The notes beneath the pieces were generated by a model. It did not search any database. It was not told the origin of the DNA and saw nothing but the letters and a program-made list of their open reading frames with translations. A program made the position numbers and the translations under genes. Positions 1-8,298 of a stretch of DNA of 17,445 nt are shown piece by piece. The stretch is from the NCBI GenBank assembly GCA_947624755.1, contig CANQLQ010000013.1, positions 1 to 17,445 on the forward strand. Direction: 5' to 3'. Numbering within the stretch: the stretch's first letter is position 1; each line of letters starts with the position of its first letter. This stretch comes from an uncultured Clostridia bacterium. GTDB taxonomy: Bacteria; Bacillota; Clostridia; Oscillospirales; Acutalibacteraceae.

Positions 1-258
1 TATGCGGCGGTGAAAGGAACACCGGCGGCCGAGGCGGGATAGATGCCTGTTGTATGATCTACAAAATAGGTGTCAAAGCCGCTCTTTTTGATTTCTTCAG
101 CGGAAAGGTTGCGGGTAAGCTGGTAAACTATTGTGCCGACCATTTCAAGGTGGGCAAGTTCTTCTGTGCCAATATCGTTAAGGATTCCGGCAACCTGAGC
201 GTATGGCATAGCGAAACGCTGGCTTAAATAGCGAAGTGAAGCGCCAAGTTCACCGTCC
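1..258 (-). CDS. cotJC: CotJC spore coat protein, C-terminal part of an interrupted gene (partial)
   Basis: Reading leftwards from position 257 the translation is DGELGASLRYLSQRFAMPYA, followed by a stretch containing DIGTEELAHLEMVGTIVYQL, a conserved part of CotJC. CotJC is a manganese-catalase-like spore coat protein; the E-x2-H-x2-E-like pattern in EELAHLEM fits the di-metal ferritin-type fold. The fragment has no start codon of its own: upstream it runs into element sequence. It also leaves the window at position 1, so the C-terminus is not seen. The N-terminal 33 codons lie 11.6 kb away, directly after cotJB. The missing piece is supplied exactly if the intervening element is removed at the shared GGA. 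Synthesis in the mother cell under SigE is known for cotJ in Bacillus; here it would also depend on excision. Confidence 0.9.
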
Positions 259-273
259 CCCAGACTGATTTTA
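256..273. other. Left element-chromosome junction (att hybrid site)
   Basis: The plus strand has TCC at 256-258, five bases, then the arm GACTGATTTTA at 263-273. Everything left of about 256 is cotJC coding sequence and everything right of it is element. The arm is the perfect reverse complement of the arm at the right junction (11834-11844), and the 5-bp spacing to the TC dinucleotide is the same at both. Serine integrases exchange strands at a central 2-bp overlap, so TC (GA in cotJC sense) is the predicted crossover. Confidence 0.85.
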
Positions 274-300
274 AAGTTTGTCTTATTTTTTCTTTAATTT

Positions 301-1890
301 TTAACCAAAAGGATTGATAAAGCTATAATTTATAACAATCCTGTTTGGTTTATATATTTCAATATTTTCTATTAATTGACCTATCAACAGGGGAGAAATT
401 TTTTCAAAGGTAACGACCTGTTTTAATAAGTTTTTTGTTTTTTCCTTTGATTGAGTTTCTTCCTTTCGGCTTTTAATTTCTTCGATTTTTAACATACGGT
501 TTGACAAATCCTCTTTTTCGACGTTAAACTCGGATGACATCATCAAAAAATCTTCCTCGGATATAATTCCTCTTACTTTGTCCTCATATAAAGCTTTAAT
601 AATCCTTTTTATTTCTTCCAATCTTGTAATTATTGCTTTGTATTCATTATCCGATTGCTTTTCGGTTTTGTCGCATATTTTAGTATCAAAACCGCTGCAA
701 AAAATTTCTGGATTTTTAATCGCTTTATTTGATATTCTTTTTAAATCGGATAAGACAAATTCGTTTAAAATGCTTTCTTTTATAACGTTTCGCTCACATT
801 TGTTTTTACCGAACCTTGAATATCCCGAACATATGCAGACAAATTCTTTTTTCGCGCCAAGTCTGCGAAATGTCATAGGCATTTTACAGTCACCGCAGAA
901 TATAAGTCCGGCAAGAAGGTGATTGACCCTTTCTGTCGGATAAACTACGCCTGTCTTTTTTGATAACATCTGTTGCACCGTGAAAAAATCTTCTTTGCCT
1001 ATAATGGGTTCGTGTGTATTTTCCACTACTACCCAGTCTTTTGGGGAAATTTTTTTGAATTTGTTGACTTTATAGTTGATTTTTTCGCTTCTATGCTGTG
1101 TTATATTGCCTATGTATGTAGGATTTCTTAAAATTTCCTTTACCGTCTCTGTTCGCCAAACATGGAATTTTGCATTAACATTAACATAATTAAGCTTTTG
1201 CACCTTGTTTTTGTATTCTGTTGGGTTTGGTATTTTTTCTTCTGTTAATACTGTTGCAATTTTTGCCATGCTGTAACCGCTCAGGTATAAAGAAAAAATC
1301 TTCCTTACTATTTCAGATGAAACCGGGTCAATAACAAGTTTGTTTTTATCGCTTTCTGATTTTACATATCCGAATGGTGCAAACGCGCCTATGAACTGAC
1401 CGTTTATTCTTTTGGTGTCCATAACGGTTCTGATTTTTTTAGATATGTCCTTCGCATACATATCATTCAAAACCGATTTAAACGGGGTCATATCGTTGTT
1501 TGCGGAATTTTGGAATGTGTCTATTCCGTCGCTTAAAGCGATATAGCGTATGTTTTTTTGCGGAAAATATCTTTCAATATAATATCCCGTGTCTATGTAG
1601 TCTCTGCCAAGTCTTGACAGATCTTTTGTTATTACTAAATTTATTTTTTTATTTTCAATATCCTTTATCATTCTTTTGAAAGCGGGGCGATTAAAATTTA
1701 ATCCGGAATATCCGTCATCAATGTAAATTTCGATAATATTCCAACCGTTTTCAAAAATATAATTCATAAGATAATCTTTTTGGTTTTTTATGCTCATAGA
1801 CTGTCCGTTTTCTTCGTCCTCTCTTGAAAGTCGCAAGTACAGTCCGACATTATAAACCATTGAATTTAAGTAGTTATTACGAGTGACCAT
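301..1890 (-). CDS. Large serine recombinase, probable excisase/integrase of the cotJC element
   Basis: This 529-residue protein has an N-terminal resolvase catalytic domain (about 14-155) with R20 and nucleophile S22 in LYLRLSREDE and the motif TKDLSRLGRD at 88-97. A Recombinase domain follows (about 165-275), then a zinc ribbon with C332, C335, C352 or C354, and C365. A lysine/glutamate-rich coiled-coil follows (about 410-480). The architecture and length match SpoIVCA, the skin-element recombinase, and other large serine integrases. The start is ATG 1890, with a strong AAGGAGG five bases upstream. The gene ends 43 bp from the left crossover point. A 54-aa ORF lies 28 bp upstream in the same direction, probably in the same transcript. 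It should act on the symmetric site formed by the element ends and on cotJC. I could not identify a convincing SigE or SigK promoter upstream. Confidence 0.93.
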   Translation of the reverse strand: MVTRNNYLNSMVYNVGLYLRLSREDEENGQSMSIKNQKDYLMNYIFENGWNIIEIYIDDGYSGLNFNRPAFKRMIKDIENKKINLVITKDLSRLGRDYIDTGYYIERYFPQKNIRYIALSDGIDTFQNSANNDMTPFKSVLNDMYAKDISKKIRTVMDTKRINGQFIGAFAPFGYVKSESDKNKLVIDPVSSEIVRKIFSLYLSGYSMAKIATVLTEEKIPNPTEYKNKVQKLNYVNVNAKFHVWRTETVKEILRNPTYIGNITQHRSEKINYKVNKFKKISPKDWVVVENTHEPIIGKEDFFTVQQMLSKKTGVVYPTERVNHLLAGLIFCGDCKMPMTFRRLGAKKEFVCICSGYSRFGKNKCERNVIKESILNEFVLSDLKRISNKAIKNPEIFCSGFDTKICDKTEKQSDNEYKAIITRLEEIKRIIKALYEDKVRGIISEEDFLMMSSEFNVEKEDLSNRMLKIEEIKSRKEETQSKEKTKNLLKQVVTFEKISPLLIGQLIENIEIYKPNRIVINYSFINPFG

Positions 1891-1918
1891 TACAACCTCC
1901 TTCTACTCAAATTAATAA

Positions 1919-2083
1919 CTACCTACAGCAATTATATTTTACATCAAAGTCTTGCAAATTCCAATCCCTTACTGGGCTTTTTATCAAATTATTAATATAA
2001 TTTATTAGAATATTTTCAAATTTTTCTCCCTTGTCCGTATAATTAACCGTTAAAGAGTATTCGCTTTTATTTTCACCGGTCAA
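1919..2083 (-). CDS. 54-aa protein upstream of the serine recombinase; candidate directionality factor
   Basis: I do not recognise a named family. The ORF could begin at TTG 2101, but a GGAGGG ribosome-binding site lies about 6 bases before TTG 2083, which favours the shorter 54-residue form starting TGENKSEYSL. The middle reads TVNYTDKGEKFENILINYI and looks like a short beta strand followed by an amphipathic helix. The end is charged and cysteine-containing (KYNCCR). It stops 28 bp before the recombinase start, so the two are probably co-transcribed. Small proteins encoded beside large serine recombinases can be recombination directionality factors, such as SprB of SPbeta. That role is inferred from position and size only. 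A DNA-binding regulator or a non-functional ORF is also possible. Confidence 0.6.
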   Translation of the reverse strand: MTGENKSEYSLTVNYTDKGEKFENILINYINNLIKSPVRDWNLQDFDVKYNCCR

Positions 2084-2105
2084 AAAAATCCCTCCATTCA
2101 AATTA

Positions 2106-2119
2106 AGATATTAATATCT
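2106..2119. promoter_or_regulatory. Perfect 14-bp palindrome upstream of the recombinase operon
   Basis: AGATATTAATATCT is its own reverse complement. It lies about 20 bp upstream of the ribosome-binding site of the 54-aa ORF that leads into the serine recombinase. A repressor or activator of the recombinase operon could bind here. AT-rich palindromes also arise by chance, so confidence is modest. Confidence 0.4.
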
Positions 2120-2443
2120 ATTTTGAACAGGGAATTTTTATGACAGAATAGAAAATACATCGTTTACTTACTAAGCGCATTTGTATATGTGCCAAATAGG
2201 GTGTCACCGCACCCGAATTGTTAAAGGGCGCGGTGACGGTCTGGTTTGGAGTTTATCCTATATAGACAAACTAATCATGCGCAATAAAGACATTTCCGTA
2301 TTTTTCGATTAGTTTAAAATTTTGTAAAAAAGATATGAGATTTTATATTTTTGAAGATTTCGATTTTAATTGATTTTTCCCCATAAAGCAAAGCTTGCTA
2401 TGTTTTATGAGAGAAGGAATATCATATTCTTATATATTCTGTT
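2120..2443. other. Intergenic region with one strong hairpin (2203-2237)
   Basis: This 324-bp gap separates the recombinase operon from the zinc-ribbon gene, both read leftwards. A 12-bp stem (2203-2214 with 2226-2237, loop 2215-2225) has one A/C mismatch on the plus strand but pairs fully on the minus strand through a G-U wobble. It lies about 205 bp downstream of the zinc-ribbon gene and would be in its 3' region. No U-tract follows on either strand, so it is at best a weak terminator. No coding sequence or convincing promoter is seen in the rest. Confidence 0.5.
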
Positions 2444-3430
2444 TTAAGGTCTTAAATATTCGCTCATTTGAATACTTGCAGTTACGCTTGTATTCATAGC
2501 TGATATTTTTGCATACTGAGCTGTAAGGGCTGTATTCTTTTCAGCTTGAATGGCGTTATTTAATATCTGTTCATTTTGCGAAACAATTTTTTCGTTAAGT
2601 GCATTTGCTTTTACCTGTTGCAAAATAATTTCCGATTGCTGTTGAATAATAGTTGCCAATTGTTGCTGAATGGTATCTAAATCACAATGTAAGAGTGCTT
2701 CATTTAATGAAGCTGTTGATGTTGAAATAAAATCATACAAAAAATATGAAGCATAAATGTTTCTAAATTTTGAAGGAATAATATTTAGAGAATATGCATC
2801 TATGCGTAAATTTTCCGTTTTATTAATTTCTTCAACAAGTTGATCTAGTTGATAGCAAAGGTTATTTCTTTCAACTAATTCAGAATTTACCCTCTTATTG
2901 TCATTTGCAAGACTTTCTTTATACTCGCTTTCTATTATTTTATTGCTAACAATCAAATAAATTATAGAGCCCGCAATAATAAGAATACCAATTACTATTG
3001 CAAATATCGATAAACCATTTAAAAAACCTGTAATATCAAAGAGAAAATCTGCAATCCATGTGTATTTTAAATAGCCAACTATCATTCCGGCTATAATCAA
3101 TATCACACCAATTCCCAACAAAAAACCCATGTCTTCGATTTTTATCTTATCTGCTCCATTTTCGCTTACTTGTTTTATTCCAAGTTGAGATATTCGATTT
3201 TCTAAGTAGTTCTTTTGATTTAAAAGCTTATTATTATAAAATTCGAGCGTTCTTACGTTGTACAAGTAATTGTTAAGAACATCTCTATTAAATACTGTAT
3301 TTAACTGCGTGTTATCGCTTTCATGATTTATTATATTTTTTTCCTGTCTTTCTTCTGTAATTGTATATCCACAGTGCTTGCAAAAGTTTACATTATCATT
3401 TAGTTGTTTTCCACAATTACTACAATACAT
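2444..3430 (-). CDS. Zinc-ribbon membrane protein of unknown function
   Basis: The 328-residue protein starts MYCSNCGKQL with a second pair CKHC at 17-20, a classic N-terminal zinc ribbon (C3, C6, C17, C20). A linker and short coiled-coil follow (about 50-90). There are two hydrophobic segments at about 102-123 and 135-160, then a long C-terminal helical region (about 165-328) rich in Q, N and I, including LATIIQQQSEIILQQ, that should form a coiled coil. The start is ATG 3430 with AAAGGAAG about 11 bases upstream. Genes of this type are common in Clostridia and usually annotated as zinc-ribbon domain-containing hypothetical proteins. It is probably a membrane protein with cytosolic ends that senses or scaffolds something; the partner is unknown. 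Nothing ties it functionally to the neighbouring genes. Confidence 0.75.
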   Translation of the reverse strand: MYCSNCGKQLNDNVNFCKHCGYTITEERQEKNIINHESDNTQLNTVFNRDVLNNYLYNVRTLEFYNNKLLNQKNYLENRISQLGIKQVSENGADKIKIEDMGFLLGIGVILIIAGMIVGYLKYTWIADFLFDITGFLNGLSIFAIVIGILIIAGSIIYLIVSNKIIESEYKESLANDNKRVNSELVERNNLCYQLDQLVEEINKTENLRIDAYSLNIIPSKFRNIYASYFLYDFISTSTASLNEALLHCDLDTIQQQLATIIQQQSEIILQQVKANALNEKIVSQNEQILNNAIQAEKNTALTAQYAKISAMNTSVTASIQMSEYLRP

Positions 3431-3765
3431 ATTCAGTTTATCTTCCTTTCAGTTTTAACAAAATTCATTTTAAGTTAACAAACCCATATGTTTTTTAAAA
3501 ATGTGAGTATCATATAATTAAACTTACACTTTCATTTTTTTATTTTATAACAATGTAAGTAAATTTTAATTTATCTGGTCTATATTTGTAAATGTTAATC
3601 ATATTAGAACATCTTTGCCCCATGCGGACGGGTAGTTTTTCCGCATGGGGCATTTGCTTAATATGCGCTTAGATTTAATCCGTTATTTAATCAGGTATAA
3701 GAAATATTGCACATATTGAACAACAAGAACCGGTGATCTTAAATTATACAGGCACATTGCCGTTA
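3431..3765. other. AT-rich intergenic region with a strong hairpin (3617-3651)
   Basis: The 335-bp gap holds a perfect 12-bp stem, GCCCCATGCGGA at 3617-3628 pairing with 3640-3651, with an 11-nt loop. It lies about 115 bp downstream of the subtilase gene, so it may end or stabilise that transcript, but no T-run follows on the minus strand. The 3470-3600 part is very AT-rich and should contain the promoter of the zinc-ribbon gene; I found no convincing -35/-10 pair. Confidence 0.5.
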
Positions 3766-6700
3766 TTAGTAAAGCGGTATGAATGTGCGGTGGTATTTTT
3801 CGGCGTATGCTTGAGCGGTTGAACCTGTGTAACCATAGATTGTAGCAGTAGCGTTGATTGTTGTATCATTATCGTATATTTCACAATACGGATTGTTTAT
3901 TGTAATTTTTTCTAGATTTTTACAATATTCAAATGCATTGTTTTCAATACTTGTCACACTTTTTGGTATACTGACTGTTTTAAGATGTGTAGCTCCAGAG
4001 CAAAGCTTTGCAGGTATTTTTGTTGCGCCGTCAACTATTGTTAGTTTTTCAATATAACTATCTGCTAATGCACCGTCTCCACTACCTGAAGTAAGATACC
4101 TATGGTCACTATATGTTAAAGTTGCGGGAATTGTCAGATTTTTTAACTTTTCACAATTTTTGAATACAAAATACCCAATTTCAGTTAATCCATTACCTAA
4201 GTTTATATCCTCTATTGATGTACAATTATAGAACGCATAATCGCCAATAGTTTTTACGCTATTAGGAATAGTAATATTTTCGATATTTTTACAATTATAA
4301 AATGCGAAGTCGCCAATAATGGTTACATTTTCTGGAATTGTTACATCTATAAGGTTTTCGCAATATTCAAATGCGTTGTTTTCAATACTTGTCACACTTT
4401 TTGGTATACTGACTGTTTTAAGATGTGTAGCTCCAGAGCAAAGCTTTGCAGGTATTTTTGTTGCGCCGTCAACTATTGTTAGTTTTTCAATATAACTATC
4501 TGCTAATGCACCGTCTCCGCTACCTGAAGTAAGATACCTATGGTCACTATATGTTAAGGTTGCAGGAATTGTAAGATTTTTTAACTTTTCACAATTTTTG
4601 AATACAAAATACCCCATTTCAGTTAATCCATTACCTAAGTTTATATCCTCTATTGATGTACAATTATAGAACGCATAATCACCAATAGTTTTTACATTAT
4701 CTCTAAGTGTTACTTTTAGCAAGTTCATTAAGTCAGCAAACGCATAATTTCCAATAGAAGTTATATTGCCCTTTATTGTAATAGAAGTTATACTGTCTTT
4801 TTGTAAATACCATGGCGGACGGTTTGATATTGAGTAGTTTGACATTTTACCTACACCTGAAATTATCAGTTCGCCATCCTTGATATCCCAATTTATGTAT
4901 CCGTCGTGTGTTTCCTTAATAGCTTCTTCAACAGCAAGCTTAGCATTTACCATATAAAAATCGCCTGTTGTCGGTGAAGCAGGATTGTCTTTTACGCTGG
5001 TATTGCCTTGTTTAGCCGTATCAATAACAATTTTTCTGACCTGTTCACCGGTAAAATCAGGATTTACTGACCACACAAGACTTGCAACACCTGTAACTAT
5101 TGGAGCGGCCATTGATGTGCCACCCATTTTTGCGTACTTTTGACCATCAGCAACAATTGTTAAGCCATCCTCCTTTTCCTCGATACCGGCAACTGTACTA
5201 TAATTGTAGGCTCCGGGAGCAACAATATCTACAATTGTTCCTCCGCCGTTTGAACTCCTAGCCATTTCATACGTTGCCTTAGAACTTTCTTTGTCAGCAC
5301 TTGCCACTATAATAACCCTGTTCATTATTTCTTCTTTAGATACTTTATTGTCTTTCCGGAATTTCCAGCTTGTCCAACAATTTTCGTTTGTTATTGAGGC
5401 AAAATAACCTGATTTATCGGCATCAATACCTATTTTTTTATTTTTGGTACCATTTCCAGCTGCCATTACGACTAAAAAATCATACCCTTTTTCTAAGAGT
5501 TTTCCAATTTTTTTGCTGGCCTTTTTACCCCAAGCTTTTATGTCGTCTTCTGTTAATAGATTTTTACCTTTTTCATCTAAATAAATTTTTCCATTAATTT
5601 CATAAGTGGGTCTTCCTACTGAAAGATTTATTGTCTTACATTTGTAATCTTTTACAAGTTTTTCAAAACCTTTATAAATTTCACTTTCCGTGTAATCCTT
5701 ATCTGACTCAGCATCATAACAATAAAGTGATTTGTTTTTTACAACGCCGGCTATGCCTATGTTATTGTGATTGGCACCAATTAGACCGGCTACATGTGTT
5801 CCGTGATTAGTTGGTGAATTTTCCTTTGAAACCACCTGTAAATTTAAATCTTTGTGATTATTATCAAAACCGCTGTCGACAATACCGATGTTTATCTTTG
5901 AGAAATAATCATCATACGCCCATGCTCCGGGTAAATTCGATGCAACTGCCCACCAATTGTTATATGACGTATTTAAATTTTCAATTCCTGTTTCCCAGTC
6001 CCATTTTACCTTATTGCTAAAATCATCTAATTCTCCATTCCGAAAAGGGTCATCAACTGGGGCTGAGTTAAATGTTATTTCACTTACCTCATCATATTCT
6101 GCGTCAATGTCATCATTTTCATTAAGTTTGTCAATTATGCTTTCTAATTCTTCAAGTGTAGATTTTTCCACTCTAACATGGAGTTCGTTAAATCCCTCTA
6201 TGCCCCCAACAACTTTACCATTAATTGAATTAACGATTTCTGCTTTTCTTTTATCAGTACAATCTTCATCAAAGTCAATAATTATAACATTATTGATAAA
6301 TCTTATTCCAGTCTCTTCGTCAATTGAAATATCCTCATCGTTTGACTCATAGACTTCATCAATATCAACACCCTTGATTAATTCCTCATATTCTTTAGAT
6401 GTTGAACCCTTATTGCTTTCCCCATAATACACCTTAACTGTATTCTTAGTTTCAGCATTACCAAATTTAATATTTGTACTTTCTTCAACATGCTCTCTAC
6501 CATTATCAAACCCATTGTTCCCAAACGAGACTTTACGGGTAAACAGATACTTAAAGAACATGATAATCTTCTGTAAGAAGTTTAATCCTTTGTGACTTTT
6601 GTTTACCATTGCGCTATAACCGAAAGAAATACTTTCGCCTGCATTAAGTTTTTCCGTCTCAGCTTTGGTCTGACTGCCTTTTCCAACGGGTGTTAAGCCG

Positions 6701-6987
6701 TCAAATAGTGCTTCAACGCTAACATTTTCAATTGTTTCATTAGTTGTGTTTGTTACTTTGACTGTAATATTAGCTTTTGCTGTTGCCGAGTAACTTCCCT
6801 TGTCGGTTGAAATTTCAATTGAAAATGGGGCGTTTGTGTCTGTCTTTGTCTCTGTGTTTGTTTCTGTCTCATTTGCTGTGAAGCTTTTTAATATTTTTTC
6901 CGTGTCCACAGCAGATACCGGTACTGTCATTGACAGCAGCATTATTACTGAAAGTAATATGCATAGTGTGTTTTTAATTTTTTTCAT
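3766..6987 (-). CDS. Secreted subtilisin-like (S8) protease with BspA-type leucine-rich repeats
   Basis: The 1073-residue protein begins with a signal peptide (MKKIKNTLCILLSVIMLLSM, cleavage likely after PVSA). A beta-sandwich-like domain follows (about 48-190), then a propeptide resembling inhibitor I9 (about 230-300). The S8 catalytic domain (about 360-690) has D371 in GIVDSGFD, H395 in NHGTHVAG, oxyanion N512 in AAGNG and S625 in GGTSMAAP, so the protease should be active. The C-terminal third (about 700-1070) is LRR_5/BspA-type repeats (SIENNAFEYC, IGDYAFYNC), typical of surface or host-binding proteins. No LPXTG-type anchor is seen. Start: ATG 6987 with AGGAGG nine bases upstream. There is no clear SigA promoter in the 90 bp between the start and the inverted repeat at 7078. 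The neighbouring invertible cassette carries one that could be turned towards this gene. Confidence 0.92.
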   Translation of the reverse strand: MKKIKNTLCILLSVIMLLSMTVPVSAVDTEKILKSFTANETETNTETKTDTNAPFSIEISTDKGSYSATAKANITVKVTNTTNETIENVSVEALFDGLTPVGKGSQTKAETEKLNAGESISFGYSAMVNKSHKGLNFLQKIIMFFKYLFTRKVSFGNNGFDNGREHVEESTNIKFGNAETKNTVKVYYGESNKGSTSKEYEELIKGVDIDEVYESNDEDISIDEETGIRFINNVIIIDFDEDCTDKRKAEIVNSINGKVVGGIEGFNELHVRVEKSTLEELESIIDKLNENDDIDAEYDEVSEITFNSAPVDDPFRNGELDDFSNKVKWDWETGIENLNTSYNNWWAVASNLPGAWAYDDYFSKINIGIVDSGFDNNHKDLNLQVVSKENSPTNHGTHVAGLIGANHNNIGIAGVVKNKSLYCYDAESDKDYTESEIYKGFEKLVKDYKCKTINLSVGRPTYEINGKIYLDEKGKNLLTEDDIKAWGKKASKKIGKLLEKGYDFLVVMAAGNGTKNKKIGIDADKSGYFASITNENCWTSWKFRKDNKVSKEEIMNRVIIVASADKESSKATYEMARSSNGGGTIVDIVAPGAYNYSTVAGIEEKEDGLTIVADGQKYAKMGGTSMAAPIVTGVASLVWSVNPDFTGEQVRKIVIDTAKQGNTSVKDNPASPTTGDFYMVNAKLAVEEAIKETHDGYINWDIKDGELIISGVGKMSNYSISNRPPWYLQKDSITSITIKGNITSIGNYAFADLMNLLKVTLRDNVKTIGDYAFYNCTSIEDINLGNGLTEMGYFVFKNCEKLKNLTIPATLTYSDHRYLTSGSGDGALADSYIEKLTIVDGATKIPAKLCSGATHLKTVSIPKSVTSIENNAFEYCENLIDVTIPENVTIIGDFAFYNCKNIENITIPNSVKTIGDYAFYNCTSIEDINLGNGLTEIGYFVFKNCEKLKNLTIPATLTYSDHRYLTSGSGDGALADSYIEKLTIVDGATKIPAKLCSGATHLKTVSIPKSVTSIENNAFEYCKNLEKITINNPYCEIYDNDTTINATATIYGYTGSTAQAYAEKYHRTFIPLY
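3922..4250. repeat. In-gene tandem duplication, copy A (438-bp period)
   Basis: This stretch recurs almost unchanged at 4360-4688, exactly 438 bp (146 codons) further on, for example TTTTCAATAC at 3941 and again at 4379. Only scattered differences are seen, such as GCATTG/GCGTTG and CTCCAC/CTCCGC. It encodes several leucine-rich repeats near the C-terminus of the subtilase. Because the period is a multiple of three, recombination would change repeat number without breaking the frame. Confidence 0.9.
4360..4688. repeat. In-gene tandem duplication, copy B (438-bp period)
   Basis: Second copy of the LRR-coding duplication, paired with 3922-4250. The 109 bp between the copies belongs to the repeat period but has no matching partner downstream of copy B. 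Confidence 0.9.
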
Positions 6988-7077
6988 TGGTTTTTACCTC
7001 CTATTTTTTTCGACAATTTAATGTATAAATTCCGCAAAGTATGGTAATACTAATAGTTGACCGAATTTGAACCCCCT

Positions 7078-7105
7078 TTTTTTCGTGAAGTTTGTAACTC
7101 AACGA
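7078..7105. repeat. Left inverted repeat (IR-L) of the invertible cassette
   Basis: The 28 bp here are the perfect reverse complement of 8454-8481; the core on the plus strand is GTGAAGTTTGTAACTCAAC. Within the core, AGTT and AACT form a short internal symmetry, as in tyrosine recombinase core sites. It lies 90 bp upstream of the subtilase start. Confidence 0.92.
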
Positions 7106-7150
7106 AAAAAGCGGGAGAAGCCTTTATTTTATGGGCTTCTCCCGCTTTTT
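7106..7150. terminator. Bidirectional intrinsic terminator after the tyrosine recombinase gene
   Basis: The stem GCGGGAGAAGCC (7111-7122) pairs perfectly with 7134-7145. An A-run lies before it and a T-run after it, so it should terminate on both strands. It ends recombinase transcripts before they cross IR-L into the subtilase. It would move with the cassette on inversion. Confidence 0.9.
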
Positions 7151-7169
7151 GACCACTTATTTGACCACT
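7149..7169. repeat. Paired TTGACCACT motifs at the recombinase gene 3' end
   Basis: TTGACCACT occurs at 7149-7157 and 7161-7169, 12 bp apart, overlapping the recombinase stop codon. The same pair, same orientation and same spacing, occurs at 8299-8319 before the recombinase start; only the 3-bp spacer differs (TAT, ATT). They look like direct-repeat arm-type sites for the N-terminal domain of an integrase. Confidence 0.75.
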
Positions 7170-8277
7170 AATAGCAGACGGCAAGTTTATCAATGCCAAC
7201 CTTTTTTAACTCCATAGAAGAATGAACATATCTTTCTAAAGTGAAATTTACCGTTGAATGTCCTAAAATTTCACTTAGGCTTTTGACGTCCATATTATGC
7301 TCGATTGCCCTTGTTGCAAACGTATGCCTTAATGCATGAAAGTTTACGTCTCGTATTCCGGCGGATTGAAGGATTTTTTTAAATTTATACTGGTAAGTTC
7401 TTGGCTCGGCATATGCTTTTGTGCCTGTTAATATATAATCGTCTTGTGAATGAGCCTTATTTTCTGAAAACAATATATCACGTATAAAATCAGGTATGGG
7501 TATAAATCGCATAGACCTGATACTTTTTGGAGTATCTATAACGACTTTTGTTTTGCACGCGCTCTTTTTATCAGTGTTCTGTATTCTCTGCAATGTCTTA
7601 TTGACGGTAATGACAGATATTTCAAAATTAATGTCTTTCCACTGTAAAGCGCAAAGTTCGCCAATTCTAAGACCGGTAAACAGAGCGAGTAAAATTCCTA
7701 TGGTTTCGTTGGAAATATGTTTTTTTATATATTTTACAAGTATTGTTTGCTCATTCGGTGTCAAAACCTGTAGTTCCTTCGGCTGTGTTTTCATACAAAA
7801 CAGGTCAAAATCCATAGGCTTTACATATCCTCTTGTCATTGAATATTTAAGTATTTGCTTTATAACTGAAACAATATCTTTTATACTTTTGACCGAAAGT
7901 CCGCCCGAACCGTCTAATCTTCCGCACTTGATTTTTTCATTGATGTATCGTTGAATGGTTGTGTGTTCTATATCCGAAAGCTTTAGACCGCCCAGAACCG
8001 GCACTATATGTTTGTTTACAATATGCGTATATTTTGCAAAAGTGGATTGTTTAATTCTTATTTCAATTTCGCTGAGCCATTGGGCGCAGATGTCTTGTAC
8101 AGTTAAAGATGTTTTAATAACGCTTTGCGTTTTTTTATCTGTTAATTGCGATCTCAATTTTGATTTAATTTCCGAATAGCTTTTTGCATAAATTGATTTG
8201 TATTTATCATCAATTAATATTCTTGCCTCCCAACGACCGTCTTTTCTTTTGTGGATATTTTCACCGCGTTTTGACAT
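7168..8277 (-). CDS. Tyrosine recombinase (phage-integrase family), likely DNA invertase of the cassette
   Basis: The 369-residue protein has an N-terminal arm-binding-type domain (about 1-50, RGENIHKRKDGRWEARI), a SAM-like core-binding domain (about 60-155) and a catalytic domain. All catalytic residues are visible: R204 in TGLRIGEL, H314 and R317 in HALRHTFATR, H340 in LGHST and nucleophile Y350 in ERYVHSS. A GTG at 8286 would add three residues, but AAAGGG is better spaced (8 bases) from ATG 8277, which I chose. In other elements this family integrates and excises. Here the gene lies inside perfect inverted repeats instead of beside direct att repeats, so inversion of its own segment is the likelier role. 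Paired TTGACCACT motifs at both ends of the gene could be its arm sites. It is distinct from the serine recombinase that should move the whole element. Confidence 0.92.
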   Translation of the reverse strand: MSKRGENIHKRKDGRWEARILIDDKYKSIYAKSYSEIKSKLRSQLTDKKTQSVIKTSLTVQDICAQWLSEIEIRIKQSTFAKYTHIVNKHIVPVLGGLKLSDIEHTTIQRYINEKIKCGRLDGSGGLSVKSIKDIVSVIKQILKYSMTRGYVKPMDFDLFCMKTQPKELQVLTPNEQTILVKYIKKHISNETIGILLALFTGLRIGELCALQWKDINFEISVITVNKTLQRIQNTDKKSACKTKVVIDTPKSIRSMRFIPIPDFIRDILFSENKAHSQDDYILTGTKAYAEPRTYQYKFKKILQSAGIRDVNFHALRHTFATRAIEHNMDVKSLSEILGHSTVNFTLERYVHSSMELKKVGIDKLAVCY

Positions 8278-8298
8278 CTCTATCACCCTTTCAATAAG

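Noticed and set aside
2203..2237. Hairpin as an intrinsic terminator of the zinc-ribbon gene.
   Set aside because: The stem is strong but no T-run follows on either strand and it lies about 205 bp after the stop; kept only as a note in the intergenic entry.
5957..6352. A 131-codon plus-strand open frame opposite the subtilase.
   Set aside because: Serine-rich shadow of an acidic stretch in the real gene; no independent evidence.
6988..7077. A SigE-like -10 (CATACTTT on the minus strand) upstream of the subtilase.
   Set aside because: No matching -35 at the right distance; too weak to call, though a sporulation promoter here is not excluded.
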